Of a DNA stretch of 64,000 nt, positions 50,738 to 61,064 are shown piece after piece. The notes under the pieces are model-generated. The model had not been told where the DNA came from and did no database searches. It saw only the letters and a program-made list of their open reading frames with translations. Source of the DNA: Yersinia rochesterensis (lineage in GTDB: Bacteria > Pseudomonadota > Gammaproteobacteria > Enterobacterales > Enterobacteriaceae); contig NZ_CP032482.1 in the NCBI RefSeq assembly GCF_003600645.1, forward strand, positions 2,604,001 through 2,668,000, read 5' to 3'. The stretch's first letter is position 1, and every line of letters begins with the position of its first letter. A program made the position numbers and the translations under genes.

Positions 50738-52873
50738 GTGCTCACTTTCGTCACTGGTTTACGCCGTTATATCTACAATAGCAGCCTGCTTTATCATGTT
50801 CGTATCTTTATCGCGTTGGTGGGTGTAACGGCGGTTCCTTGGTGGATTGAGCAGCCCAAACTGACAATCCCCCTAACTCTCGGTGTCGTGGCCGCAGCAT
50901 TAACTGATCTTGATGACCGCCTGGCTGGGCGGTTGCGCAATCTATTCATCACACTGATTTGCTTTTTTATCGCATCAGCCTCTATTGAACTGTTATTTCC
51001 TTATCCTTGGCTCTTTGCCCTTGGCCTGACTTTTTCAACCTGTGGCTTTATCTTGCTGGGCGCCTTAGGCCAACGTTATGCCACTATCGCCTTTGGTGCC
51101 TTGTTAATTGCTATCTACACCATGTTGGGCACTTCGATGTACCATATTTGGTATCAGCAACCTTTGCTACTGATACTCGGTGCCGTCTGGTATAACGTGC
51201 TGACCCTATGTGGACACCTTATTTTCCCTATCCGACCCTTACAGGATAATTTGGCCCGCTGCTATCAACACCTGGCTCAATACCTGGAAGCAAAAGCCAA
51301 CCTATTTGATCCTGATATTGAATCTGAGGTTAACCAGCCGCTTATTGATGTTGCAATGGCCAATAGCACATTAGTCTCGACACTGAATCAAGCCAAAACC
51401 TCACTTGTTACGCGGCTGAAAGGCGATCGCGGCCAGCGCGAAACACGACGAACCCTCCACTATTATTTTGTGGCGCAAGATATTCATGAACGCGCCAGTT
51501 CATCCCATGTTCAATATCAAATATTGCGCGAAAAATTCCGCTACAGCGACGTGTTATTCCGCTTTCAACGTCTGCTGAACATGCAATCCCGAGCTTGTGT
51601 GCAACTGTCGCAATCAATTCTCATGAGACAGAAATATCAGCATGACCCGCGTTTCGAACGGGCGTTTACTTTCCTGGATGCAGCCCTTGCCAGAGAATTA
51701 GCTCAAAACGAGAATGTGCCGCAAGTTAAAGCGCTTTCCCATTTGCTCAAAAACCTGCGGGCCATTGATGCCCAATTAGCGGGGATTGAATCAGAGCAAG
51801 TCCTTGCTGAAGGGCCGCAACCTGAAAGCCGCCTATCTGACGACCGTATCACCGGATGGAGCGATATAAAATTGCGGATCAGCCGCCATCTGACCCCACA
51901 GTCCGCACTTTTCCGCCACGCTGTCCGCATGTCAGTAGTACTCTGCGTGGGTTATGCATTTATTCAACTGACCGGCATGCGACACGGTTATTGGATTTTA
52001 CTGACCAGCCTTTTTGTCTGCCAACCCAACTACAATGCAACCAGGCGTCGCCTGGCGCTGCGCATCATTGGCACCTTGGCGGGTATCCTGATCGGACTAC
52101 CAATCCTCTATTTCGTCCCTTCCATTGAGGGCCAGTTAATCCTAATTGTCATTACCGGCGTGCTGTTTTTTGCTTTCCGCAATGTTCAGTATGCTCACGC
52201 GACGATGTTCATTACGTTGCTGGTTTTGTTGTGTTTTAACTTACTCGGAGAGGGATTTGAGGTTGCTGCACCCCGCGTGTTTGACACCTTACTCGGTTGC
52301 GCAATTGCCTGGGTCGCGGTGAGTTTTATCTGGCCAGACTGGAAATTCCGCCAACTTCCCGCCGTAGTTCGTAGAACACTTAATGCGAACTGCCGCTATC
52401 TGGATGCTATCTTAGTGCAATATTATCAAGGTAGAGATAATAGTTTGCCTTACCGTATTGCCCGCCGTGATGCTCATAATTGCGATGCCGAATTGGCTTC
52501 CGTCATTTCAAATATGTCAGCAGAGCCCAAGAACGACAAAGAAACTCAGGAAGCCGCATTTCGTTTACTTTGTCTCAACCACACTATGCTCAGTTATATA
52601 TCTGCGCTAGGCGCTCATCGTGAAAAGCTGACCAATACAGCTACGCTGAGGTTGCTCAACGATGCTATTTGTTATGTTGAAGGTACACTTGAGCAAGAAC
52701 AACCCGACAGTATAAAAATGGCGCAAGTGTTAGCCGGCTTATCAACCCGGCTACAGAGCTGTAATCCTGAGCCGGAGAGCAAAGATCAATTGGTATTACA
52801 ACAGATTGGCTTATTGCTTGAACTATTACCTGAACTCAGTGAGCTCAATAAACGTATCGGCCACACTGGCTAA
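50738..52873 (+). CDS. yccS: YccS/FUSC family inner-membrane protein
   Basis: The product has 711 residues with two membrane bundles (about 20-180 and 390-530). A cytosolic part follows each. LTIPLTLGVVAAALTDLDDRLAGR and GYWILLTSLFVCQPNYNATRRR are FUSC/YccS hallmarks. Its role is unproven; aromatic-acid efflux-type functions are suggested for relatives. The start is GTG with AGAGG upstream. Confidence 0.93.
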   Translation: MLTFVTGLRRYIYNSSLLYHVRIFIALVGVTAVPWWIEQPKLTIPLTLGVVAAALTDLDDRLAGRLRNLFITLICFFIASASIELLFPYPWLFALGLTFSTCGFILLGALGQRYATIAFGALLIAIYTMLGTSMYHIWYQQPLLLILGAVWYNVLTLCGHLIFPIRPLQDNLARCYQHLAQYLEAKANLFDPDIESEVNQPLIDVAMANSTLVSTLNQAKTSLVTRLKGDRGQRETRRTLHYYFVAQDIHERASSSHVQYQILREKFRYSDVLFRFQRLLNMQSRACVQLSQSILMRQKYQHDPRFERAFTFLDAALARELAQNENVPQVKALSHLLKNLRAIDAQLAGIESEQVLAEGPQPESRLSDDRITGWSDIKLRISRHLTPQSALFRHAVRMSVVLCVGYAFIQLTGMRHGYWILLTSLFVCQPNYNATRRRLALRIIGTLAGILIGLPILYFVPSIEGQLILIVITGVLFFAFRNVQYAHATMFITLLVLLCFNLLGEGFEVAAPRVFDTLLGCAIAWVAVSFIWPDWKFRQLPAVVRRTLNANCRYLDAILVQYYQGRDNSLPYRIARRDAHNCDAELASVISNMSAEPKNDKETQEAAFRLLCLNHTMLSYISALGAHREKLTNTATLRLLNDAICYVEGTLEQEQPDSIKMAQVLAGLSTRLQSCNPEPESKDQLVLQQIGLLLELLPELSELNKRIGHTG

Positions 52874-52909
52874 TTGAACCCAGGGCCAGTTTCTATCAAT
52901 GGCCCTTCT

Positions 52910-53545
52910 TTATGCTGTTTCATATTGTGAAACATCATCTGTTCGAATGTGCATTTCAAACCATTCAATAAGTTCACTGCGCATTATGAGGGGCAGCGCA
53001 GCATAGTGATGGCCACTGATCGCCCCAGCAAGAGCCAATAAAACATTCACGCCAAGTGAACACCTCAACGTACGCAACTTCAAATAACAGCGCTTAGCCC
53101 CTTCAAACCTCAATTCCGCTACACTCTTGATACCGACTTTCCATAATAGTCGCTCGAGGCTGGCACTGAGGTTAGGTAAGTCTTTCAACCGAACTGGCGG
53201 GCATTTTTTGCTTAAAACTTCAGATTTAGCCCCTTGATAGGCCTGTTTTACAAAATGGCGTAGTGCGAGGTCGTCATCCCACAAGAGAGAGTCCACCCAA
53301 TAATAACGCAATAAAATAGGAATCCCCCGCTTAGCATAAACAAGATTGGTCATTTCTCTGGCGCGAAATAAATTTTCAACCCTGTCATTTGCACGTAAAT
53401 ACAGCTCCCCCTCAGAAACCACTGAAAACATAATGCCATTGGCTAGCAACCCATAACCGCCAAATTGTGAGCGAGCCGTAATTTTCCCTAAAAAATCAAA
53501 GCGATTCTGTGCTTGTCTTATCTTATTCTCTGATATGTTTTTCAT
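52910..53545 (-). CDS. sxy: Competence regulator Sxy/TfoX
   Basis: The product has 211 residues: TfoX N-terminal domain (about 15-110, SQFGGYGLLANGIMFSVVSEGELYLR) and TfoX C-terminal domain (KDLPNLSASLERLLWKVGI). It acts with CRP at Sxy-dependent sites for DNA-uptake genes. AAGGAG gives the ATG at 53545. The frame is open to 53668. It is divergent from sulA. A long mRNA leader, which controls sxy in relatives, is possible here. Confidence 0.9.
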   Translation of the reverse strand: MKNISENKIRQAQNRFDFLGKITARSQFGGYGLLANGIMFSVVSEGELYLRANDRVENLFRAREMTNLVYAKRGIPILLRYYWVDSLLWDDDLALRHFVKQAYQGAKSEVLSKKCPPVRLKDLPNLSASLERLLWKVGIKSVAELRFEGAKRCYLKLRTLRCSLGVNVLLALAGAISGHHYAALPLIMRSELIEWFEMHIRTDDVSQYETA

Positions 53546-53734
53546 CACTACTCCTTTAGTAAAAATCCGATCCAACGTCCCTATCCAGTTGTAATAAGTG
53601 TAAGAGGAACAACTAATTAGAAAATACGCAATATGGATAACAGAGCCAAACACAAAATCAGTTTTCATGTATTTTCATCACAATAATGCGAAGCATCTTG
53701 TAAAAATTTAGTTGATCTTCGAACAAACAGTGAC

Positions 53735-53754
53735 TACTGTATATACATACAGCA
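53735..53754 (+). promoter_or_regulatory. LexA box of sulA
   Basis: TACTGTATATACATACAGCA has a perfect CTGT-N8-ACAG, 21 bases before the sulA start. Confidence 0.93.
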
Positions 53755-53774
53755 CACTACAGGCGAGGTTCATA

Positions 53775-54281
53775 ATGCGTACTCAATCACTAAAACCTTA
53801 TAATGCTAATCATCATTCTCTTGCTACCCGTGATGTATCGCAACGAGTTGATACTCAAACGGATAGTGGCCTTATCAGTGAACTTGTGTACAGTGAAAAC
53901 CAGTCTGTAGTAGCACAATTATTGCTTCCTTTATTACAACAGCTCGGTAAACAATCTCGATGGCTTCTATGGTTAACCCCACAACAGAAATTGAGCCGTT
54001 TATGGCTACAGCAATCGGGGTTACCAATAACTAAAGTCGTTCAGGCGAGGCAAATCAATCCATTATCAACTGTTGATGCTATGGAAAAAGCGCTGTTAAC
54101 AGGAAATTACAGTGTTGTTCTTGGTTGGCTACCCGAGTTGTCAGAAAATGACCGCATCAGATTGCGTTTGGCGGCAAAATTAGGGAACGCTTATGGGTTT
54201 GTTATGCGTCCTTTAGAAGACACAAAACTCGATCAAGGACAGTGCGCAACGTTAAAAATTCATTCTTCTTTGTATCATTAA
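53775..54281 (+). CDS. sulA: SOS cell-division inhibitor SulA
   Basis: SulA binds FtsZ and blocks septation during SOS. The 168 residues include [24 protein letters not shown] and the conserved [24 protein letters not shown] degenerate C-terminal tail fits Lon substrates. GCGAGG supports the ATG at 53775. A LexA box covers the promoter. Confidence 0.94.
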   Translation: MRTQSLKPYNANHHSLATRDVSQRVDTQTDSGLISELVYSENQSVVAQLLLPLLQQLGKQSRWLLWLTPQQKLSRLWLQQSGLPITKVVQARQINPLSTVDAMEKALLTGNYSVVLGWLPELSENDRIRLRLAAKLGNAYGFVMRPLEDTKLDQGQCATLKIHSSLYH

Positions 54282-54464
54282 GTAAATTTAGGATTTATCC
54301 CATGAATTATTACAATATTTAGGGCTTACTCCTGATAAATCGACATAAAGCGAGTCAGAATGCGGCTTACAGTAGAAAATAACGTCTACAAAAAGAGCCT
54401 TTTTACGGCTAAATCGTTAAAGATTATGCACAATTTCGGTTTTTTTTCAGTCAGAATATCACAT

Positions 54465-54638
54465 CACACTTGTAACTTTCTCGCCACGTTGTAGACTTTA
54501 CATCGCCAAGGTTGCTCTAAAACGCCAAATTATACTGGCAGCGTAATTAACGGGAGCGTTAAAACCTTGACGAAGAATTTTAACCAAGGGCTTAGCTTTT
54601 AAAGCTCATTGCCTATTTGGATGATAACGAGGCGTAAA
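54465..54638 (+). promoter_or_regulatory. ompA promoter and 134-nt stabilising leader
   Basis: CACACTTGTAACTTTCTCG and GTTGTAGACTTTACATCGCC match the E. coli ompA promoter. The implied start is near 54505, which gives a leader of about 134 nt, as in E. coli, where it stabilises the mRNA. The part from 54282 to 54464 holds nothing recognised. Confidence 0.7.
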
Positions 54639-55715
54639 ATGAAAAAGACAGCTATCGCATTAGCAGTGGCACTGGCTGGTTTCGCTACAGTAGCGCAAGC
54701 CGCACCGAAAGATAACACCTGGTACACCGGTGGCAAACTGGGCTGGTCTCAGTATCAAAATACTGGCACTGGCGGTATCTATGGCGACCAAGGCAATGAC
54801 GGTCCAACTCATAAAGACCAATTAGGTGCTGGTGCGTTCTTGGGTTACCAAGCAAACCAATACCTGGGCTTTGAAATGGGATACGACTGGCTTGGCCGTA
54901 TGCCTTACAAAGGCGACGTTCGTAACGGCGACTTTAAAGCACAAGGCGTTCAACTGGCTGCAAAACTGAGCTACCCAATTGCTCAGGACCTGGACCTGTA
55001 CACCCGTCTGGGTGGTATGGTTTGGCGTGCAGACTCCAGCGCGTTTAACGCAGCTTCTGGCACACGTTTGAACAACCATGACACCGGTGTTTCTCCATTG
55101 GTAGCTCTGGGTGCTGAATACGCATGGACCAAGAACTGGGCAACCCGTATGGAATACCAATGGGTTAGCAACATCGGTGATAAAGCTACCGTTGGTGCTC
55201 GTCCAGACAACGGCATGCTGAGCGTAGGTGTTTCTTACCGTTTCGGTCAGGAAGATGCAGTAGCTCCAGTAGTTGCTCCAGCACCAGCTCCAGCTCCAGT
55301 TGTTGACACTAAGCGTTTCACTCTGAAATCAGACGTGTTGTTCGCTTTCAACAAGTCAACTCTGAAAGCAGAAGGCCAGCAAGCTCTGGATCAACTGTAT
55401 TCACAGCTGAGCTCTATCGATCCTAAAGACGGTTCTGTAGTTGTTCTGGGCTTCGCTGACCGTATCGGTCAACCAGCTCCTAACTTAGCTCTGTCTCAGC
55501 GTCGTGCTGACAGCGTACGTGATTACCTGGTTTCTAAAGGTATCCCTGCTGACAAAATCACCGCTCGCGGTGAAGGCCAAGCAAACCCAGTTACAGGCAA
55601 CACCTGTGACAACGTGAAACCACGTGCTGCTCTGATTGAGTGCCTGGCACCAGATCGTCGCGTAGAGATCGAAGTTAAAGGCTACAAAGAAGTTGTAACT
55701 CAGCCACAGGCTTAA
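54639..55715 (+). CDS. ompA: Outer membrane protein A
   Basis: This 358-residue protein has a signal peptide ([21 protein letters not shown]) and an eight-stranded beta-barrel (to about residue 195). A hinge of Ala-Pro repeats follows, then a peptidoglycan-binding OmpA-C domain ([34 protein letters not shown]). It ties the outer membrane to the wall. GAGGCG precedes the ATG. Confidence 0.98.
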   Translation: MKKTAIALAVALAGFATVAQAAPKDNTWYTGGKLGWSQYQNTGTGGIYGDQGNDGPTHKDQLGAGAFLGYQANQYLGFEMGYDWLGRMPYKGDVRNGDFKAQGVQLAAKLSYPIAQDLDLYTRLGGMVWRADSSAFNAASGTRLNNHDTGVSPLVALGAEYAWTKNWATRMEYQWVSNIGDKATVGARPDNGMLSVGVSYRFGQEDAVAPVVAPAPAPAPVVDTKRFTLKSDVLFAFNKSTLKAEGQQALDQLYSQLSSIDPKDGSVVVLGFADRIGQPAPNLALSQRRADSVRDYLVSKGIPADKITARGEGQANPVTGNTCDNVKPRAALIECLAPDRRVEIEVKGYKEVVTQPQA

Positions 55716-55730
55716 GTTTACTCCTTTCGT

Positions 55731-55760
55731 AAAAAACCCCGCATTGCGGGGTTTTTTTTA
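55731..55760 (+). terminator. Terminator of ompA
   Basis: AAAACCCCGC-att-GCGGGGTTTTTTTT right after ompA. Confidence 0.9.
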
Positions 55761-55847
55761 TCATGCAATTAAGAAAAATCGAGTCATATCCTGTTTTCTT
55801 AATTGCAGTATTTTAGCTACGTTAATATTGAGTTACACCTAGTCATA

Positions 55848-56303
55848 TCAAATGTCTTTACTGAGAATATCCTGCAAGTCCTGTTTCAACGATGACATCT
55901 GGCTCTTATACTTCTCTTTACGCTCAGCATCTTCAATTAACTGAACAACAGTCTCTGATAGAGTATTGCCTCGACGCCTTGCCAAGGCCGCCAAACGTTG
56001 CCACACCAAAAACTCCAGATCGATTGATTTCTTGCGAGTATGTTGGTGCTCCGCATTAAAATGCCGCTTACGCCTGGCACGGATAGTCTGCTTCATCCTG
56101 TTAGCCAGTTGCACATTCATGTGAATATCAATCCACTCCAACACTTTCACTGGTTCACTTTCCAGTTTCATCAACTGCTCGACAGCATCCTGAGCCGCAC
56201 TGTTTTCTATATGGCGCGTAATGGCTTCACCTTCACGGTGTTTTTTAACCAAATAGGTCCATTTCCAACCACTTTCTAGATTTTCCAGTTGCTGATATTT
56301 CAT
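55848..56303 (-). CDS. matP: Macrodomain Ter protein MatP
   Basis: MatP binds matS sites and condenses the chromosome terminus. The 151 residues run from [26 protein letters not shown] through a four-helix bundle to a ribbon-helix-helix ([29 protein letters not shown]). The ATG at 56303 matches E. coli. It is divergent from lonH. Confidence 0.95.
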   Translation of the reverse strand: MKYQQLENLESGWKWTYLVKKHREGEAITRHIENSAAQDAVEQLMKLESEPVKVLEWIDIHMNVQLANRMKQTIRARRKRHFNAEHQHTRKKSIDLEFLVWQRLAALARRRGNTLSETVVQLIEDAERKEKYKSQMSSLKQDLQDILSKDI

Positions 56304-56492
56304 TCTGAACTCTTCAGTGACCGCGTAACTTAACTTAAGCATAACAGTTTTACGCAGAATTTCACCCTACTAAAAGCACATGATTAGATTGTTTTTTGTA
56401 CGAAACACTACCGATATCTTACTCCTTGCCACCAACTGCTACTCTACATATATGCAGCCTGCTTTATTCTTGTATAATCGCCCTTTCCCTTT

Positions 56493-58265
56493 TTGACGAT
56501 TGCATCTATCACTTTGACCAATAACAGACTTGAATGGCAGTCGCTGCTGCCGAACACAGCGCCATATGAAGCGTTATTTGCTACAGCTTCCCAGTTGGAG
56601 CCTGTTTCTTTTTCGGCGATTCAACCGCGGCTCGAAAATGGCATGACGCTATTCTGTCATCCACAGTCACGTCCGCGTTTTATGCTGATCAAAGCACAGG
56701 AAAGCACTGAGTATCTGACATTGATCGCTCAAGCTGTTAAAGAGCTCCAGCCTGATGCTTCAGCCCTGTTTGGCGGAGACTACCTCGTGCATGGCCACCA
56801 GGTCAGTTGGCAACCCGCTCAACGCGGTGACGAACCCTTTGCGGCAGTTTCACGCTGTCTCTACCAAGAATGGGTCGAACCCGAACAACTGTTTGGTTGT
56901 GTCAGATGGCATAAAGATCAAATAAATCTACAACCCGGTTTAGTGCATCAAGCTAATGGTGGTGTATTGATCTTGTCGGTACGGGTATTACAAGCTCAAC
57001 CTTTGATGTGGCTGCGCCTGAAACAGATGATAGTTCAACAGCGCTTCGACTGGTTGTCGCCTGATGAAACCCGTCCTCTACCAGTACATATCCCCTCAAT
57101 GCCACTGGACCTGCGCTTGATTCTAGTTGGCGATCGTCTTGGTTTGGCTGATTTCCACGATATGGAACCTGAACTAGGCGAATTGGCTATTTACGGCGAG
57201 TTCGAAGTCGAGCTGCCGCTGGTCGATATTGATGGCATGACATTGTGGTGCGGTTATATTAATTCGCTGTTGCAACAGAAACAGTTACCTTCGTTATCTG
57301 CTGATGCCTGGCCGGTGCTATTCCGTCAAGCGGTGCGTTATAGCGGTGATCAAGGAAGCCTGCCTTTATGTCCGCAATGGCTTACTAGCCAACTGGCAGA
57401 GGCTGCACTCTATGCCGAAGAGAACACCATCACAGCCAATACGCTAGAAGTTGCGCTGAATGCCCGTGATTGGCGTAATAGTTACCTCGCTGAACGGATG
57501 CAAGATGAAATAGAGCTTGGGCAAATTCTGATTGAAACCGAAGGTCAGGTTGTTGGCCAGATTAATGGTCTGTCAGTATTGGAATATCCTGGGCATCCTT
57601 ACGCCTTTGGTGAACCAGCACGTATCAGTTGTGTGGTCCATTTAGGCGATGGCGAATTTGTTGATGTGGAACGTAAAGCTGAATTAGGCGGTAATATTCA
57701 TGCTAAAGGCATGATGATTATGCAGGCGTTCTTGATTTCAGAACTGGAACTTGATCAGCCACTGCCCTTCTCCGCCTCGATTGTTTTTGAACAATCTTAT
57801 GGTGAAGTTGATGGCGATAGTGCATCACTGGCAGAACTTTGCGCGCTGATCAGCGCCCTTTCACAACAACCGATCAATCAGCAAATCGCTGTTACAGGTT
57901 CTGTTGACCAATTTGGTAATGTGCAGCCTATTGGTGGTGTGAATGAAAAGATCGAAGGTTTCTTCGAAGCTTGTCAGCGCCGCGGGCTAACGGGTAATCA
58001 GGGGGTTATTTTACCTGCCACTAATGTCCGCCATTTATGTCTGAATCAAGCAGTGATTGATGCGGTGCAGCAAGGCCAGTTCCATTTATGGGCTGTTGAT
58101 ACCGCCGCAGAAGCATTACCGTTGTTAACCGGCGTGGTTTATGCCGATGAGCAACAACCTAGCTTATTGGGTATAATTCAAGAACGAATCTCACAAGTCA
58201 ATCCGCAAGACAGACACCGTTGGCCATGGCCATTACGTTGGCTGAACTGGTTTAACCAGGGCTGA
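56493..58265 (+). CDS. lonH: Lon-like protease LonH
   Basis: This 590-residue protein has a degenerate AAA-like N-terminal half and a C-terminal Lon protease domain. The catalytic serine is in [20 protein letters not shown] and the lysine in [15 protein letters not shown]. It is the YcbZ homologue. The start appears to be TTG at 56493. The stop overlaps the FadR site of fabA. Confidence 0.9.
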   Translation: MTIASITLTNNRLEWQSLLPNTAPYEALFATASQLEPVSFSAIQPRLENGMTLFCHPQSRPRFMLIKAQESTEYLTLIAQAVKELQPDASALFGGDYLVHGHQVSWQPAQRGDEPFAAVSRCLYQEWVEPEQLFGCVRWHKDQINLQPGLVHQANGGVLILSVRVLQAQPLMWLRLKQMIVQQRFDWLSPDETRPLPVHIPSMPLDLRLILVGDRLGLADFHDMEPELGELAIYGEFEVELPLVDIDGMTLWCGYINSLLQQKQLPSLSADAWPVLFRQAVRYSGDQGSLPLCPQWLTSQLAEAALYAEENTITANTLEVALNARDWRNSYLAERMQDEIELGQILIETEGQVVGQINGLSVLEYPGHPYAFGEPARISCVVHLGDGEFVDVERKAELGGNIHAKGMMIMQAFLISELELDQPLPFSASIVFEQSYGEVDGDSASLAELCALISALSQQPINQQIAVTGSVDQFGNVQPIGGVNEKIEGFFEACQRRGLTGNQGVILPATNVRHLCLNQAVIDAVQQGQFHLWAVDTAAEALPLLTGVVYADEQQPSLLGIIQERISQVNPQDRHRWPWPLRWLNWFNQG

Positions 58266-58276
58266 TCGGACTTGTT
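58260..58276 (+). promoter_or_regulatory. FadR operator of fabA
   Basis: CTGATCGGACTTGTT fits the FadR consensus and the E. coli fabA site. FadR activates fabA. The site covers the lonH stop codon. Confidence 0.82.
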
Positions 58277-58277
58277 C

Positions 58278-58295
58278 AGCGTACAGGTGTACGCT
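58278..58295 (+). promoter_or_regulatory. FabR operator in the fabA promoter
   Basis: AGCGTACAGGTGTACGCT is a perfect 18-bp palindrome of FabR type. It fills the spacer between -35 TTGTTC (58272-58277) and -10 TATTGT (58295-58300). Confidence 0.82.
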
Positions 58296-58333
58296 ATTGT
58301 GCGCACTTCATTAAAATAAGGCTTACTGAGAAC

Positions 58334-58852
58334 ATGGTAGATAAACGCGAATCCTATACAAAAGAAGACCTTGAAGCATCAGGCCGTGGCGAGCTGTTTG
58401 GCGCTGGCGGTCCACCATTGCCAGCAGGAAATATGTTAATGATGGATCGTGTCGTCAAAATGACAGAAGACGGCGGCACCTATGGCAAAGGTTATGTGGA
58501 AGCGGAACTGGATATTAATCCGGACCTATGGTTCTTCGGTTGCCACTTTATTGGTGACCCGGTAATGCCTGGCTGCTTGGGCCTTGATGCTATGTGGCAA
58601 TTGGTTGGTTTCTATCTTGGCTGGTTGGGTGGCGAAGGCAAAGGCCGCGCACTCGGTGTCGGTGAAGTGAAATTTACCGGGCAAGTTCTGCCAGATGCCA
58701 AAAAAGTGACATACCGTATTAATTTTAAACGCATTATTATGCGTAAACTGATTATGGGTGTGGCTGATGGCGAAGTATTAGTTGATGGCAAAGTTATTTA
58801 TACCGCCACCGACTTGAAAGTGGGCCTGTTTAAAGACACTGCTGCTTTCTAA
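58334..58852 (+). CDS. fabA: 3-hydroxydecanoyl-ACP dehydratase/isomerase
   Basis: FabA makes the cis double bond of unsaturated fatty acids. The 172 residues match E. coli. Catalytic His and Asp lie in [20 protein letters not shown] (about 71 and 85). FadR and FabR sites upstream show normal control. Confidence 0.97.
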   Translation: MVDKRESYTKEDLEASGRGELFGAGGPPLPAGNMLMMDRVVKMTEDGGTYGKGYVEAELDINPDLWFFGCHFIGDPVMPGCLGLDAMWQLVGFYLGWLGGEGKGRALGVGEVKFTGQVLPDAKKVTYRINFKRIIMRKLIMGVADGEVLVDGKVIYTATDLKVGLFKDTAAF

Positions 58853-58859
58853 TACTTCT

Positions 58860-58887
58860 GGTGCAGGGGCTGTTAACCCCCTGCACC
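58860..58887 (+). terminator. Terminator-like hairpin after fabA
   Basis: Perfect 10-bp stem GGTGCAGGGG/CCCCTGCACC with an eight-base loop, followed by ATTATTAT. Confidence 0.7.
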
Positions 58888-58915
58888 ATTATTATGATGC
58901 CAATGGCATTTTTTT

Positions 58916-58954
58916 AAACATTAGTCACTACAATAAATGTAGTGACTAATGTTT
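58916..58954 (+). promoter_or_regulatory. Perfect 17-bp palindrome, candidate HxlR operator
   Basis: Arms AAACATTAGTCACTACA and TGTAGTGACTAATGTTT are separated by ATAAA. It lies 50 bases before the HxlR start and fits an autoregulatory operator. Confidence 0.7.
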
Positions 58955-59003
58955 AGCTTTGGCGGCAGCTCTCTATGCCCACAAAAATCATCCGAGGAGT
59001 GAT

Positions 59004-59546
59004 ATGCAAAGAACTCACTTTCAAGATATGCCTTGCCCGGTGGCGCGCTCTCTCGAACGGGTAGGCGAATGGTGGAGCATACTGATCATCCGTGATGCTT
59101 TTCAGGGGTTAACACGGTTTGATGAATTTCAGCAAAGTTTGCAGCTTTCACCCACGATCCTCACCCGCCGCCTTAAATATTTGGTGGAAAGTGGCATCCT
59201 GAAGAAACAGCTTTATCATTCTCGCCCCGCCCGCTATGAATACTTATTGACTGAACGTGGTAATGATTTCTTCCCAGTGATCGCTGCCTTGTTTCATTGG
59301 GGTAATCAACATTTTGCGCCGGATGGCCCGGCAGCCATACTCACCGATCGCCGGAGCGGTGCCCCTGTCGAACCCATATTACTGGACAATGCGACTCGAC
59401 GACCTATCTGTGCAGAGGATGTCACCCTCGCGGCAGGTTCGGTCAGGAGCGATATAATTAATAAACGGTTGGCATTGATGCGTGAGAAAAACTCAACCAA
59501 TGCCAAGTATTCCCCCTATTCAATTGAGTCTCCAAAGGAAAAATAA
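59004..59546 (+). CDS. HxlR family transcriptional regulator
   Basis: This 180-residue winged-helix regulator has CPVARSLERVGEWWSILIIRDAF at the N-terminus, including the redox-type cysteine common in the family. FDEFQQSLQLSPTILTRRLKYL is the recognition helix region. A C-terminal extension of about 70 residues follows. GAGGAGTGAT supports this ATG. Its stop overlaps the start of the FabF-like gene (TAATG), so they form one operon. It has no counterpart here in E. coli. Confidence 0.9.
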   Translation: MQRTHFQDMPCPVARSLERVGEWWSILIIRDAFQGLTRFDEFQQSLQLSPTILTRRLKYLVESGILKKQLYHSRPARYEYLLTERGNDFFPVIAALFHWGNQHFAPDGPAAILTDRRSGAPVEPILLDNATRRPICAEDVTLAAGSVRSDIINKRLALMREKNSTNAKYSPYSIESPKEK

Positions 59547-60820
59547 TGAATATGCGCCGTGTAGTAATTACAGGAATGGGTGTGGTTTCCCCATTAGGCT
59601 GCGGTATCGACGCTGTATGGCGGCGTCTATTAGCCGGGAAATCGGGTATCCGTATTCTGCCAGACGAAATTGTAGGTGATTTACCGGCAAAGATTGGTGG
59701 GCAAGTTCCCACAATTGCAGACGATCCTGAAGCTGGCTTTGATCCTGATAAAGCTGTTGCACCGAAAGATCAAAAGAAAATGGATCGTTTTATTGAGTTT
59801 GCTATGGCCGCGGCAGATGAAGCCATTGCCCATGCTGGCTGGCAAGCCGATAGTGAAGATAAGCAAGAGCGCACCGCGACTATCATTGGTTCGGGTATTG
59901 GCGGTTTTCCTTCCATCGCCAATGCGGTGCGAACCACGGATAGCCGTGGGCCAAAGCGCCTCTCCCCTTTCACCGTGCCCTCATTTCTGGTGAATCTGGC
60001 CGCTGGTCATGTCTCCATCAAACATCATTTCAAAGGGCCGATTGGTGCGCCAGTCACTGCCTGTGCAGCTGGAGTTCAGGCGATCGGCGATGCGGTGCGT
60101 TTGATCCGCAATGATGAAGCTGATATTGCTTTGTGCGGTGGTGCTGAAGCCGCGATTGATAAAGTCAGTTTGGCGGGCTTTGCGGCCGCACGCGCATTAT
60201 CAACCGGTTCTAATCATGCGCCCGAAAAAGCCTCTCGGCCATTCGACAGTGCCCGGGATGGCTTTGTGATGGGTGAAGGTGCCGGTTTGCTGATTATTGA
60301 AGAGCTGGAACATGCTCTGGCGCGGGGCGCAAAACCATTAGCAGAGATTGTCGGCTACGGCACCAGTGCCGATGCCTACCATATGACCTCGGGTGCGGAA
60401 GACGGTGACGGTGCATATCGTGCAATGAAAATTGCATTACGTCAGGCGGGAATAACTCCTGCACAGGTTCAGCATCTCAATGCTCATGCAACCTCAACGC
60501 CAGTAGGCGATTTGGGTGAAATCAATGCCATTAAGCACTTGTTTGGTGAGGGTAATACACTAGCGGTAACCTCAACAAAATCGGCCACTGGCCACTTGCT
60601 AGGTGCTGCTGGCGGGTTGGAAACTATCTTCACCGTGCTAGCATTACGTGACCAAATCGTGCCGGCAACACTTAATCTGGAAAATCTGGATCCAGCGGCT
60701 CAAGGGCTGAATATAATTGCAGGTCAAGCACAGCCTCATGAAATGACCTATGCACTATCAAATGGTTTTGGTTTTGGTGGTGTGAATGCCAGCATCCTAC
60801 TGAAGCGCTGGGCTGAATAG
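59546..60820 (+). CDS. FabF-like beta-ketoacyl-ACP synthase II
   Basis: This 424-residue condensing enzyme has a complete triad: Cys173 in VTACAAGVQ, His314 in NAHATSTPVGD and His350 in SATGHLLGAAGG, with Lys345. It extends acyl chains with malonyl-ACP. The N-terminal half (DLPAKIGGQVP, PKDQKKMDRFI, GSGIGGFPSI) resembles alphaproteobacterial FabF more than the enteric FabF I remember, which suggests transfer. It is likely an accessory enzyme beside fabA, under HxlR control. Confidence 0.88.
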   Translation: MNMRRVVITGMGVVSPLGCGIDAVWRRLLAGKSGIRILPDEIVGDLPAKIGGQVPTIADDPEAGFDPDKAVAPKDQKKMDRFIEFAMAAADEAIAHAGWQADSEDKQERTATIIGSGIGGFPSIANAVRTTDSRGPKRLSPFTVPSFLVNLAAGHVSIKHHFKGPIGAPVTACAAGVQAIGDAVRLIRNDEADIALCGGAEAAIDKVSLAGFAAARALSTGSNHAPEKASRPFDSARDGFVMGEGAGLLIIEELEHALARGAKPLAEIVGYGTSADAYHMTSGAEDGDGAYRAMKIALRQAGITPAQVQHLNAHATSTPVGDLGEINAIKHLFGEGNTLAVTSTKSATGHLLGAAGGLETIFTVLALRDQIVPATLNLENLDPAAQGLNIIAGQAQPHEMTYALSNGFGFGGVNASILLKRWAE

Positions 60821-60825
60821 CCCAG

Positions 60826-60988
60826 GTGCACGAGAGCAGCCAACAACGCTGCGATGCCAAGCAACAACGAGAGTGTTACTCAAAGTCATTGGTGTTGCAG
60901 CAAGGCGGCAAACGAGTAAATCCCGATGAGTTGACGCCAGTCAATGATTCGGGTGCACGAGAGCAGCCAACAACGCTGCGGTGCCAAA
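60826..60988 (+). repeat. ERIC-like element with duplicated end
   Basis: An ERIC-like unit at about 60878-60988 (GTTGCAGCAAGGCGGCAAAC ... CAATGATTCGGGTGCACGAG). The end GGTGCACGAGAGCAGCCAAC plus AACGCTGC is also present at 60826-60853, so the right end is duplicated on the left. Confidence 0.75.
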
Positions 60989-61064
60989 GACAAAGAGTAA
61001 AAACAACAACCTCCGCAATATACGCATAAAGCGGAGGTTATCCCTTAGTCTGACAGAGAGCCGC

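Noticed and set aside
55848..56303. matS sites near matP
   Set aside because: I looked for GTGAC-N3-GTCAC patterns by eye and saw no convincing one. A computed search would be needed.
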